Shown here in pieces: positions 21,633-31,499 of a stretch of DNA of 64,000 bases. Numbering within the stretch: the first letter of the stretch is position 1; each line of letters begins with the position of its first letter. The DNA is from Perilla frutescens (Eukaryota; Streptophyta; Magnoliopsida; Lamiales; Lamiaceae), in NCBI GenBank assembly GCA_026008535.1, contig BRKX01000009.1:53193001-53257000 (forward strand). Reading direction: 5' to 3'. A model generated the notes under the pieces. The model was given only the letters and a program-made list of their open reading frames with translations. It searched no databases and had not been told where the DNA came from. The position numbers were made by a program, and so were the translations under genes.

Positions 21633-22675
21633 GGAGTTTGTTTGACGAGTGGATTGGAAAGGATAATCTGGTTTTGACTGGATTTTGGAACTGAATTTTT
21701 ACTTTCGTTGCAGAACAGTTTGAAAAGGAATGAGGAAAGTGAAAGGCTTCAATTCCTTACTGAGTTTTGGATCGGTAAAAGTGGAAGTGAAATTCAGCCA
21801 TCCTTTTTATAGGAGATGATGGGGTTCATCCAACGATTGTGTCGATTCGTATGCCCAAGTTCAACGGTCAGATTAATTCAATTGACCCGTCGATTGGCCT
21901 TTCATTTCTATCCGTTGGGGATAAATGAGGAGAAAGAGAGAGTTCAACGGTAATATTTGAGTGACACGTATTTTTACCGTTCCTACTATTGAAATTTTGA
22001 ACTTATCTGTTTCTCTCTTGTGGCTTCCCTTGAAGCTGATTACGTCATTAGTTGGCTTCGACTGTAGCTGACGATCTCCATTTTGATCAGTTCCAACTGG
22101 GATGTTTTCTCATCAGTTCATTACTGGTCTTGACTGCTGGAACTTTTATTCAGCTGTTTCTCAGTTCAGCTGTTCATCAGTTCTGCTACTTCCCTTCAGC
22201 TGACTTTTGAACTGATGTCTTCTCATTGATTTGATTCCAGTTCCTTTGATTTTTCCATCAGTTTGATCATTTTCTAGCTGGTATGTTTTGTCTGACTGAA
22301 TGGATCATCAGTTGAGACTCTTTAACCAACTCTGCTTTGCTCCTTGCTTCAGTTTGAGCAAATGGACTGATGATTCAGTTGAGCTGATGGGATAGGCTGA
22401 TCAACTTCAGTTTACTCTCTTTGCATAGTTTCTCGCTTCATTTCAAACTGATAGCTTATGTGTCCAACTGATCAGCTTAATGACTTTTTCAGTTATGAAC
22501 TACTCATAATGATGAGTTGAAGTCTTTCGATTCAGTTTCTTTCTTCAGCTGGAATGGTTTCTTGGCCTTTTTCTTCCAGTTGATCATCTTCATCCTTTGA
22601 TGCTAGCTCAAGTAGTCCTAGTTGAATGCATAGTCAGGCAATGGTTTGGTGAAGATATCAGCTATCTGCTTTTCA
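21633..22675 (-). other. RNase H tail remnant and pol-ORF1 linker of element B
   Basis: The right part (about 22560-22675) still encodes the end of pol: QLGLLELASKDEDDQ, matching QLGLLDLASKDEDDQ in element A. Further left there is no lasting frame. Repeated AACTGA/CAGTT-type phrases dominate, and about 150 bases before ORF1 the sequence CTTTCCTCATTCC lies in a possible ORF1 leader. I see no other gene. Confidence 0.55.
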
Positions 22676-22815
22676 GTGTTGACATATTTGATGCATATGT
22701 CATTCTTCTCGATTTTCCTTTATTAACTCCAAACCGAAAAGAATGACATATGCATCACAAGGACATATTTGATGCATATGTCATTCTTCTCGAGTTTTTC
22801 CTTTATTAACTCCAA
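22676..22815 (-). repeat. Deletion scar with inverted and direct repeats where RNase H is missing
   Basis: A ~56-base sequence (TTTGGAGTTAATAAAGGAAA start on the minus strand, AAATATGTC end) is present twice. Between the copies lies an inverted copy of its AGAATGACATATGCATCA part, giving a perfect 18-base hairpin with a 12-base loop. One flank is the RT end (KKFG...GKT); the other is the last part of pol. In element A these points are about 0.6-0.7 kb apart and separated by RNase H. The pattern looks like a repair junction with templated filler. Confidence 0.75.
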
Positions 22816-23877
22816 ACTTCTTGACTAGCTCCTTAGTGTACTTGGACTGGCTGATAAAGATCCCATCTTTCAGCTGCTTCACTTGGAGTCTGAGGAAGAA
22901 TGTCATTTCTTTCATCATGCTCATCTCAAATTCTCTTTGCATCAGTTGAGCGAATCGTGTGCATAGATCTTTGCTTTTTGATCCAAAAATTATGTCATCC
23001 ACATAAATTTGAACCATTAAGATCTCAGTTGATCATTCTATTCGGAATAGAGTTTGATCAATGACTCCCTTTTGAAACCTATTTTTCAGCAAGAATGTTG
23101 TGAGAGTTTCATACCATGCTCTAGGAGCTTGTTTTAGTCCGTAGAGGGCTTTCTTCAGCTTGAAGACTTGATCCCCAATTTCAAAGCCTGGCGGTTGCTC
23201 GACATACACGTCCTCCTTGAGCATTCCTTGAAGAAAGACACTCTTGACATCCATTGGTAGACTGTGAAGTTGGAGTGGGCTGCATAGGCTAGGAACAGTC
23301 TGATGGCTTCCAATCTTGCAACTGGTGCGAATGTCTCATCAAAGTTGATCCCTTCACTTTGTGAGTATCCTTTGGCTACCAATCTTGCCTTGTTCCTTGT
23401 GATCACACCTTGTTCATCCATCTTGTTGCGAAAAACCCATTTTGTACCAATGACCTTCTGAGTTTTTGGTCTATCGACAAGAAACCATACGTCATTTCTT
23501 GTGAACTGATTCAGTTCTTCTTGCATGGCCATGATCCAGTCTGAGTCTTCTAAGGCTTCTTTGACGTTTTCTGGTTCTGTTTGAGATATGAAGCATGTGA
23601 ATAATGCATGCTCAGTTGAACTTCTGGTTTGGACTCGACTTCTTGGATCACCAACTATCTTGTCAGTTGGATGGCTTCGGAGCCATTTGCGCAAGATAGC
23701 TTCAGTTGGTTCTACTGTGGTGACGTCATCAGTCACCCTTTCATCAGTTAGTTCGGCATCTTCATCAATTCTTCCCTCTGTTTCATTTGTGGGATTTATG
23801 GTCTCAGCACGATTTGTGTCTTCATTGACCATATTGTTCTCAACTGGTTTAGTACCAGTTTCATTGCCTTCTTCTAG
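22781..23877 (-). pseudogene. Reverse transcriptase of element B (RNase H deleted)
   Basis: RT copies element RNA into DNA. After a connector (HALFTCFISQTEPENV) the frame shows KWVFRNKMDEQGVITRNKAR, VAKGYSQ and FAPVARLEAIR. A frameshift lies near 23255. It then shows DVKSVFLQG, VYVEQPPGFE, LYGLKQAPRAWY and the catalytic YVDDIIFGS (YxDD motif). It continues through FFLRLQVKQLKDGIFISQSK and ELVKKFG, then stops at the deletion scar. There is one further stop near 23030. The DGIFISQ-KY-KELVKKFG stretch is typical of Sirevirus RT (established for the lineage, recognised by eye). The loss of RNase H means this copy cannot complete reverse transcription by itself. Confidence 0.9.
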
Positions 23878-24922
23878 TTAAACTTCAAGCCGCTCTGGAA
23901 CAATGTGATCCACATAGTCCTGCGAGTTCTCAGTTTCACTAGGCAGTACTTGAACTGATGTGTCTATTGTTTCTTTGTTCCTGTACTCATTAGCAAATTC
24001 ATCAAATACCACATGACATGTTATTTCCACAACAAGGGTTCGTTTATTGAACACTCTATAAACTTGTGCGTGAGGTGAATTATACCCAATAAATATTCCC
24101 TCATCAACTTTAGCACTGAAAGTTTTCAGTTGAGTCTTGCCATTGTTGTGAATATAACATTTACAGCCAAATATTTTAAAATATAAAATGGAAGGCTTAC
24201 GACCCTTATACAACTCATAAGGTGTTTTGTCATGTGCGGCTACGATGGCACTTCGATTTTGAGTATGGCAAGCTGTGTTGACTGCTTCAGCCCAGTAACC
24301 TTCAGCTATGTTGGCATCAGCTATCATTACTCGAGCTGCTTCTTTAAGTGTCCGGTTTTGCCGTTCAGTTACACCGTTTTGTTGTGGAGTCCTTGCAGCT
24401 GAGTGTTCATGAATGATTCCAAGTTTGTTGAGAAAATTGATCATTTTCTGATTCACAAATTTAGTTCCATTATCGGAGCGAATCCTTTGAACTGATCTCT
24501 CTTTTTCAGTTTGTAGCCTTCTGATCAGCGCCGTTAGCTTGTCGTAAGTTTCATCTTTGCTCCTCAAGAATTCCATCCACGTATATCTTGAGAAATCATC
24601 AACTACTACAAGAGTGAATCTTTTGCCTTTTGGGGTCTGTGGTCTGACTGGACCATACAGATCCATATGTAGCAGTTGGAGGTAATCAGTTGTTCCTAGT
24701 GGATGGCTCCTATTCTTGAAAGATGACTTCACTTGCTTCCCTTTTTGGCATGGTCCACACACACCTGTTTTCTTATATATCTCCTTGGGAAGCCCCTCGA
24801 CTAGCTCTTTCTTAGCTAGGTAGTTGATTGTTTTGAAGTTGAGGTGGTTCAGTCGTCGATGCCATAGCCAGCTTACTTCAGTTGATCCCTTTGAAAGAAA
24901 GCAAGCTTCTGAGTAGCCAGTT
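23878..24922 (-). pseudogene. Integrase of element B
   Basis: A pre-integrase zinc region precedes it (WLWHRRLNHLNF near 24850, CGPCQKGKQ near 24755). The core is open for 294 codons: Asp in LLHMDLYGPV, Asp in RIRSDNGTKFVN, Glu in TPQQNGVTERQNRT. It then reads EGYWAEAVNTACHTQNR, KPSILYFKIFGCKCY and GIFIGYNSPHAQVYR. It ends at a stop before LEEGNE, after which the RT connector follows in the same frame. With its triad and zinc residues visible, this is the best-preserved enzyme of element B. Confidence 0.9.
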
Positions 24923-24924
24923 GA

Positions 24925-25293
24925 CTAGTCAACAATATACATGTTGCCTCTCCTTATGCCAGTGAGAAGAATTACTCCAGTTGACTTGTCTCTTATGTTG
25001 CAGGAGTTTTTGGTGAAGTTAACTGAGTAGCCATTGTCGCACAGCTGGCTGATGCTGAGTAGTTTGTGTTTTAGTTCATCCACATGGGAGACTCCATTTA
25101 CTACAACTTTTCCCTTGACCACGAACCCTTCTCCAATGGTTCGGATTTTGGAGTTGTCTCCAAATGTGACAAGTGGACCTTTGACTTCTTCATAACCGTC
25201 GAGGTCTTCTCTATCTCCAGTCATGTGCTTAGAGCACCCGCTATCTAGATACCAGATATCTTTGGTTTTCTTCATAGATAGGATGCTCTTATC
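24925..25293 (-). pseudogene. Aspartic protease of element B
   Basis: The domain is open over about 116 codons from MKKTKDIWYLDSGCSKHMTG, with the DSG catalytic motif, then GPLVTFGDNS, KHKLLSISQLCDNGY and GVILLTGIRRGNMYIVD. It has the same frame as gag and integrase. A stop at its end (before STGYSEACF) separates it from the pre-integrase region. Immediately upstream is a pyrimidine-rich TTCTTGTTTTTGTAG ending in an in-frame TAG. Confidence 0.85.
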
Positions 25294-25500
25294 CTACAAA
25301 AACAAGAATTAGCATTTAGGGACCCGTTTCATATCGGGTCCTTGTTGATACATCAAGTTCTTTGGAATCCAAACTTGCCAAACTTTTGGCTTTTTATCAT
25401 TCAGAGATCCAACTGATTTGGATCGCTTGATCAGTTTAGATTTTCTTTCAACTCTTCTATTTTGAGTTGAATCAGCTGAATGGTACCTGCGTTGAAAGTT
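25294..25500 (-). promoter_or_regulatory. Conserved stop pair and splice-acceptor-like signals at the gag/protease boundary (B)
   Basis: In-frame TAA (25309-25311) and TAG (25294-25296) lie 15 bases apart, exactly as TAA 10391 and TAG 10406 in element A. The second stop is the end of a pyrimidine tract, TTGTTTTTGTAG. Upstream, CTACTAACTTTCAACGCAG (minus strand, ending about 25487) has a branch-point-like TACTAAC followed by CAG and GTAC. Element A has TTAACTCTCATTGCAG and GTAC at the same place. The segment between encodes KVWQVWIPKNL. This may be an intron boundary or a conserved gag terminator. Confidence 0.5.
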
Positions 25501-27699
25501 AGTAGGGTAAAACAATTCAACTAAAATGTTGTTATCTTGAGACCTTTGAGCCTTTCGATCAGGCCAATGCCTTGTGTGTTTTCAGTTTGCTGGATTGAAC
25601 CCTTTTGGATCAGTTCTTGGTTCATTTCTAGAATCCAGATACTCATTATAGTGATGATAGGGTTGAAATGAGTTTCTTTGATCTCTCCTATAGGTGTTCT
25701 GATTGAACTTCTTGGCAGGATAGACTTGAGATCCAAACTGGTTTTTCTTTCTAAAGTAAGCTGATCTATCAGTTTGCCTTGAAGGCATTCTGTGCTGAGT
25801 TAGTGGTCTCTGTTGAGCTGAAAGCTTTGAATGAATGGATTGGTTTGAGTGAACTAATGGTCTTGGCTGGAATTTTGGCTTCAGTTGACCTGGTGTTTTT
25901 GGTTGGGAGAACTGACCGAATTGTCTAGGCTGATTTTGAGGGTTTCTCAATATTCCTTTGCCTTTAGTTAGTTCAGCTAGCTGATCATGAGTTGACCTGG
26001 TGAATCCTTTTAGGATTCCTTTATCACTAGGTTGAGCAATTGCCTTTCCTTTCTCTAAGGCAGTGAACTTGCTGTATCCTAACCCTGTGCTGCTGGTTCC
26101 AGTTCTCTGATGATTTAATATCTCATCTAGAGTTTAAGATCTCTTTTTGAACTTCAGAGTTACTTTTTCTCTCTCATGGATCTCTTGCTTGAGTTTTTGA
26201 TTCTCAGCTTCTACATCGACAGTTCTTAGTTTCAACTTTTCCAATTCCACAAACTGAGACTCAAGATAATTTATTATTTCATGATCAATGCTCAGTTTTC
26301 TAACTCTATTTCTCAGTTCATCATTTTCATCTTTCAGTTCAACATGCAAGCAGGATATTAAAGCTAATTGATCTTTTAGCATCATAAGTTTCATATCAAG
26401 TTCATTGCTAGAGACAGTTGCTTCATTAATATGATAGAAGGAGGTTTGAGAATCAGCTGTACTATCCTCTTCATCATTGTCAGCCATGAGGCAAAATAGT
26501 GCTTCATCATCTGAGCTGTAGCTGTCAGAATCAATTCCAGATGGATAGTCTGAATCGTCTAGCAAGGCATTCTCGTAGTTTGCAACCATTGTTTTCCTTT
26601 TGAAGAAGCTTCTCCTCACTTTGGCTTTCTTGTCTTCAGGGAGTTCTGGATATTTATATCTGTAATGTCCTTGTTTGTGGCAGTGAAAACATTCTTCTAG
26701 ATTTCGATTGCCACCCCTGAACGATTCAGCTGGTTGATGAGTTCTCTCATCTTTTGGGATTTCATCAGTTTGAGGTGGAACTGATTGTTTATCCCGAACT
26801 CTCTTCAGCTTTTCTAACAACCTGGTAACTGACTGAATTTGATCATTGATGTCTTCAGTCAGGTTCTCCTTCTTTTCAGTTATTTCTCTTTTTCGTTCTG
26901 TTGAAGATCCGCCTTGATCTTCTCTGGCTGTTGAGCTCCTAGGTTGGAAGTTGTTCCTTCCTCGAGTATCTCTAAACCGGTTCCTTTCACCATAGAAAGC
27001 TGCATCTTGAGCTGACGATGTTGATACTTCCTTCTTCCGGTTTAGTCTGTACTCATGAGCTTTGAGAGAGCCAAACAATTCTCTGGGAGTGATGCTATTT
27101 AGATTTCTTGATTCTTTTGTAGCTATCACTTTCATGTCCCATTCTTCAGTGAGATTATCCAATATTTTGGAGTTCATCTCAGAGTTAGGATAACTTCTCC
27201 CGAGGTTGGTCATCTCACTGATGATGCCTAGAAATCTGGTTTCAAGGCTTGAGATGGACTCTTCTGGCTGCATTTTGAAGGACTCATATCTGTCTACTGC
27301 TAGTTGGAGCTTGTTTCCTTTGATGGCTTCGGATTCTTGGCATAGATCAGCTAGTAAATCCCATATCTCCTTGGCAGTTGTGCAGTTCTTTATGTCCTTC
27401 ATTCTGTCCTTATCTAGAGTTTGAAATAGTGCAGCTTGAGCAACGAATTCTAGATTCTTCAACTTCTTCTCTTCACTGGTAAAAAGATTAGTTAGCTTTG
27501 GGATCCTTGCTGGTTGATTGATATCAACTATGTGAGCATCATTGTCCATCATGATGATGATTGGACCATCTTTAATAACTTCACACATATGCTCATGGAT
27601 CGAGCAGAGATGTGCCTTCATTCGCCTGCTCCAATTATCATAATTCTCAACTAAAAACAAAGGTAGCTTATGGTTTCCCATAGCTTGAAATGTTAGCAC
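25500..27699 (-). pseudogene. gag of element B
   Basis: This is the best-preserved gag. From the ATG at 27699, just inside the primer site, or the internal MGNHKLPLFLVENYDNWSRR, it is open for 521 codons to a TAA at 26134. The same frame then continues through ALEKGKAIAQPSDKG and a Q/P-rich basic tail to NPAN near 25582. It shows the UBN2-type region (EIWDLLADLCQESEAIKGNK, SSLETRFLGIISEM), an R/E-rich linker, the zinc knuckle CFHCHKQGHYRYK with the last Cys replaced by Tyr, an acidic patch DDSDYPSGIDSDSYSSDDE and a predicted coiled coil (LKDENDELRNRVRKL). The altered zinc knuckle and the stop suggest that it is inactive. Confidence 0.88.
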
Positions 27700-27756
27700 A
27701 GATAAGTAGACCTGATTCAGTTGATCTGCAAAAATGGCTGATCCTTAGAATCAACC

Positions 27757-27768
27757 GCTTTGATACCA
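27757..27768 (-). other. Primer binding site of element B
   Basis: On the minus strand TGGTATCAAAGC follows the LTR end CCAACA after two bases. It is one base off the usual initiator-Met site TGGTATCAGAGC, a G-to-A change typical of ageing methylated DNA. Confidence 0.9.
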
Positions 27769-27770
27769 CT

Positions 27771-29628
27771 TGTTGGTCTCGGGCGAGTCGATATCAGTTT
27801 AGAGGGGGTGAATAAACTGATTAAAAACTTTTACTTCAAATTGCGGAATAATAAGGGCCCTTGACTCGCTTAGTAACTTATCTATGCACAATGTGGTTGA
27901 GCTCTTTTGACAGCTTGAGTGCGGATTGTGTGAGCTTGTGTACAGTTTAAAAATATGCAAGTAATCAAAACAGTACAGCACACAAATGATTTATAGAGGT
28001 TCGAAGTCTCAAACTTCTATGTCCTCTCTTCCTTCCGCAGAAGGGCAACTTCACTATCTAACTTGAGTTTCTTTACAAATTACACAATGAAGGTCAGTTG
28101 GTTGAACCTGGTAACTGCTCGCTACCTCAGCGGGTCGACGGCTCACACTTGAAGTCCCTAACTGCTCGCTAGGAAGGTAGGTGCTATTGATGTCTTTACA
28201 AGATTTTAGATCTCTTTCGATCTTCAAGAGGTTAGTCTTAAACAAGAGGTATCAACTGATGTGCTCCTTCAATTGAGCTGGATAGTTGATCGTTGTATTG
28301 CAGAAACTGAGAAGGCTGCCCTGGCTGGATTATCAACAGCTGGCTGAATGTTTTAACTCTGTGAATTCTTCTTCTCAGTTGGACTCTCGCAGTTTTTAGC
28401 AAATGCTGAACGTGAGCTATGTGGGAGGGAGAAAGAAAGCTCTGCTTGAATGAAGGCTTCAAGAATAAGTATTGTGAAAAGTTTCGGAGGCAAGAGTGTT
28501 TAAAACTTTGATTCACTCGTCTTTTATAGAGGAGTGATTTTATGACCGTTGAGTTCCATTGATCGGTGGCTCTGTTGGTTCATCAATGGCAGATGGTCTT
28601 TATTGATCGCTGGAGTTTTTGATTGAAGTAGTCGTTGCTTTTCCAATCGATCTCCATTGGATATTTAATTCCAGGATCTTCGTTGAAGCATTTATTCCAA
28701 GATTCGCCGGTTGGGCAATAACTCCAGGGTTCTCTAGCTGGCAGTTCTGAGCTTCAGTTTTGGCAACTTTGAGTTCCAGTTGGCAGTTCTGAACTTGTCT
28801 GTTCAGTTCGGCTATTACTCCAACTGGCAGTTCTAACCTTGTCTACTCAGTTTGGTTGTTACTCCAGTTGGCAGTTCTGAACTTGTCTGCTCAGTTCGGC
28901 TATTGCTCCAGTTGGCAGTTTTGAGCTTATATGCTCAGTTTGGCTAATGCTCCAGTTCACAGTTCTGAGTTTGTTTCTCCAGCTCGGCTGATCTCAAGTT
29001 TGTGGCTAGCTTGTCAGTTTGACTAATCATTCTCAAGCTCTCTTGTCAGCTTGACTATTCACAAGTTGTTGACTAGCTTATCAGTTTGACTGCTTTCTCT
29101 TGAGCTTTCTTGTCAGCTTGACTAATCATTCTCAAGCTCTCTTGTCGACTTGACTATTCACAAGTTGTTGACTAGCTTGTCAGTTTGACTGCTTTCTCTT
29201 GAGCTTTCTTGTCAGCTTGACTAATCACAAGCTGGCTGACTTCAGTTCTGACCTTTAGCTGGTTTGTCTGTTCACTTCAGTTTGGCCATCAGGTGGATAC
29301 TTCCAGTCTTCAGTTTAAACTAATCTCGTATCAGTTTCTTCAGTCTAGTCGATTCTTTTCTCTCTCAGCTCAGCTGACTTAGCTGTCAGTTTGTTTCGAC
29401 TGGTTCGTTTCTTCGAATCCTCAGATTGAGTTCTGAATGGTTGACGTATCCTTCCAGTTGGTAGACCATACTCTAGTTTGGTTGACTTTAGCTTTAATTG
29501 AGTTTTTTCTTAATGCTTTGGATTGATCAGCTCAGATCTACAGCTTGAATTTTAGTCAGTTTTTCAAAAATAGTTTTGACATCTCATCCAAACCTTATCT
29601 AGAGGTTCCTTGATAGTTTTTCCTAACA
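27771..29628 (-). repeat. 5' LTR of element B
   Basis: The full LTR is 1858 bases. In element orientation it starts TGTTAGGAAAAACTATCAAG at 29628 and ends GAGACCAACA at 27771. It carries the same 44-bp and 99-bp repeat arrays as the other copy. A minus-strand TATA-like CTCTATAAAAGACG lies at 28521-28531, with ATCATAAAATC-like AT-rich sequence upstream. Element A resumes immediately to the right at 29629. Confidence 0.92.
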
Positions 29629-30240
29629 TCTTCAAACTGAAGAAAGCACGCTATGGGCTGAAGTAAGCGCCCAGAGCCTGGTATGAAACCCTCACAACAT
29701 TCTTGCTCAAGAATGGGTTTCAAAAAGGAGTCATTGATCGCACTCTATTCAGAATAGAGAATTCATCAGAGATCTTAATGGTTCAAATTTATGTGGATGC
29801 CATAATATTTGGATCGATGAGTAAGGATCTCTGCACTCGATTCGCACAACTGATGCAGAGTGAATTCGAGATGAGCATGATGGGAGAAATGACATTCTTC
29901 CTAGGACTCCAAGTAAAGCAGCTCCAAGATGGGATATTCATCAGTCAAGCCAAGTATACAAAGGAGCTCGTCAAGAAGTTTGGAAATGATAAGGGAAAAA
30001 CTATCAAGATCTCTATGAATACATCAGTTCAACTGACTCTCGATGAAGAAGGAGAATCAATTAGCCAAACTCAATACAGAGGCATCATCGGTTCGTTTCT
30101 CTACTTAACTGTAAGTCGACCAGACATATCATATTCAGTCATCTTATGTGCACGCTTCCAAGCCAATCCGAAGAAGAGTCATCTCGAAGCAGCAAAGAGG
30201 ATCATCAAATACCTCAGAGGAACCATAAACCTTGGATTAT
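29629..30240 (+). pseudogene. RT (second part) of element A, after element B
   Basis: Element A resumes with FKLKKARYGLK and APRAWYETLTTF (a stop lies between). An open frame of 179 codons follows from 29703: KNGFQKGVIDRTLFRIE, MVQIYVDAIIFGSMSK, FFLGLQVKQLQDGIFISQAK, ELVKKFGNDKGKT, RPDISYSV and KRIIKYLRGTINLGL. The catalytic YxDD is changed to YVDA here, so this RT would be dead even without the interruption. Element B has the normal YVDD at this position. Confidence 0.9.
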
Positions 30241-30720
30241 AGTATCCCAGAGATGACAGCTTGAGTCTAACTGGCTATTCAAACTCAGACTTCGGTGGAT
30301 GCAAGATTGATAGGAAGAGTACCAGTGGAACATGTCAGTTTCTTGGTCACAAACTGATATCCTAGTTTAACAAGAAGCAGCACTCAGTTGCAACATCGAC
30401 AACTGAAGTAGAGTATGTAGCTTCTTGAAGCTGCTGTGCACAGATAGTCTGGATGAAGCAGCAGTTGAAGGATTATATGGTCGAAACTGATGAAGTACCT
30501 ATCTTCTATGACAACAACAGTGCCATTGCTATTTCTCATAATCCAGTTTTTCATTCGAGAACAAAGCATATTGATATCAGGCACCACTTGAAAAGAAGGA
30601 CATATACATCCAGTATGTCAATACTGAGAAGCGGATAGCTGACATCTTCACAAAGCCATTGCCAGAGGCAAGATTCTTAGAGCTATGTATCCAATTGGGG
30701 CTATTGGATCTAGCTTCAAA
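30241..30720 (+). pseudogene. RNase H of element A
   Basis: RNase H removes the RNA strand during reverse transcription. Visible landmarks are TGYSNSDFGGCKIDRKSTSG (first Asp), ATSTTEVEYVA (Glu), FYDNNSAIAISHNPVFHSRT (Asp) and KHIDIRHH. They are followed, after a frameshift near 30590, by YVNTEKRIADIFTKPLPE and QLGLLDLASKDEDDQ. Stops occur near 30240, 30363 and 30428. This domain is absent from element B, so it provides the reference for what was lost there. Confidence 0.87.
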
Positions 30721-31499
30721 AGATGAAGATGATCAAGAAAATGGGAGAATGCAAAGAGCAATCCCAGCCGATGAGAAAAAGAGAGCAGAAGCTGAAACTG
30801 AACTAAAAGGTGCATCAGTTCAGTCAGCAAAAGAAGCCAAAACTGCTCGAGCCATCAGTTCAAGCAAAAAGCAAGCTGAAAAGTTTGCAAACTGATGAGA
30901 AGTGTGGAAACTGAGAAGTCAAAAGGACCAGAACTAATCGGATGCTCAATCAGTTCACATTTGGGAAGCAGCTCATGGTCAGCTGAAGCGAGCAGCAGAA
31001 CTGAAGGGAGAGCTGGAAGCCATCTCAGCAAAAGGAAGAGCTGAATTGAAAAATCTCAGTTGAAGCCTGATCAAGCCAAGTAGAGAATGCCAAATGTAGA
31101 TGAATCATCTGATGACGTCAGCAGCTCAAAGCCACGCGGAAGCTCCTAAGAGAGAAATTTGAATAGATAAGTTTGAATGTACTTTGCTTAGTCGAACGGT
31201 AAAATGATGTGTTTCACAATTCTTACCATTTGACCCACTACCTCTCTCATCATTTAATCACAACGGATAAATTTTGAGAATTAATCGATGGATTAATTGA
31301 AACCATTTGAATTAAGTTCTTCTCAAATTCATTTTACCATTGGATTTTCCATTAGAATTAAAGACTATAAATAGATTGGCCGAACCCTTTTTTAGCCCTC
31401 TCAAAAGCCAACAAAACCTTTAAGTATTCATACTCAGAGCCTAAATTCAGAGTTTTCCATTCTCACAAAAACTTCAGAAAACTCTCTCAAATTCTTCAA
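30721..31499 (+). other. Linker between pol and ORF1 of element A
   Basis: The first part encodes an A/K/E-rich tail (EKKRAEAETELKGASVQSAK, up to 30895). After that no frame lasts. The bases 31140-31440 are AT-rich and include AGACTATAAATAG near 31365, a TATA-like element about 130 bases before the ATG of ORF1. A separate promoter for ORF1 is possible but unproven. Confidence 0.5.

Larger units (their letters stand above)
12300..29628 (-). mobile_element. Element B: 17.3-kb Sirevirus-like Ty1/copia retrotransposon nested in element A
   Basis: Element B lies on the minus strand inside the RT gene of element A. Read from 29628 leftwards it has a 1.86-kb 5' LTR, tRNA-Met primer site, gag, protease, integrase, RT, a deleted RNase H, ORF1, ORF2, ORF3, a polypurine tract and the 3' LTR. 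Its LTRs differ by about 3% over the 400 bases I compared, less than those of A, as expected for a later insertion. The left end lacks about 22 terminal LTR bases, so no target duplication can be shown. Gag to the middle of RT sits in one reading frame with only stops. It resembles A throughout but its LTR repeats differ, so it is a sister family and not a copy of A. Confidence 0.9.
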
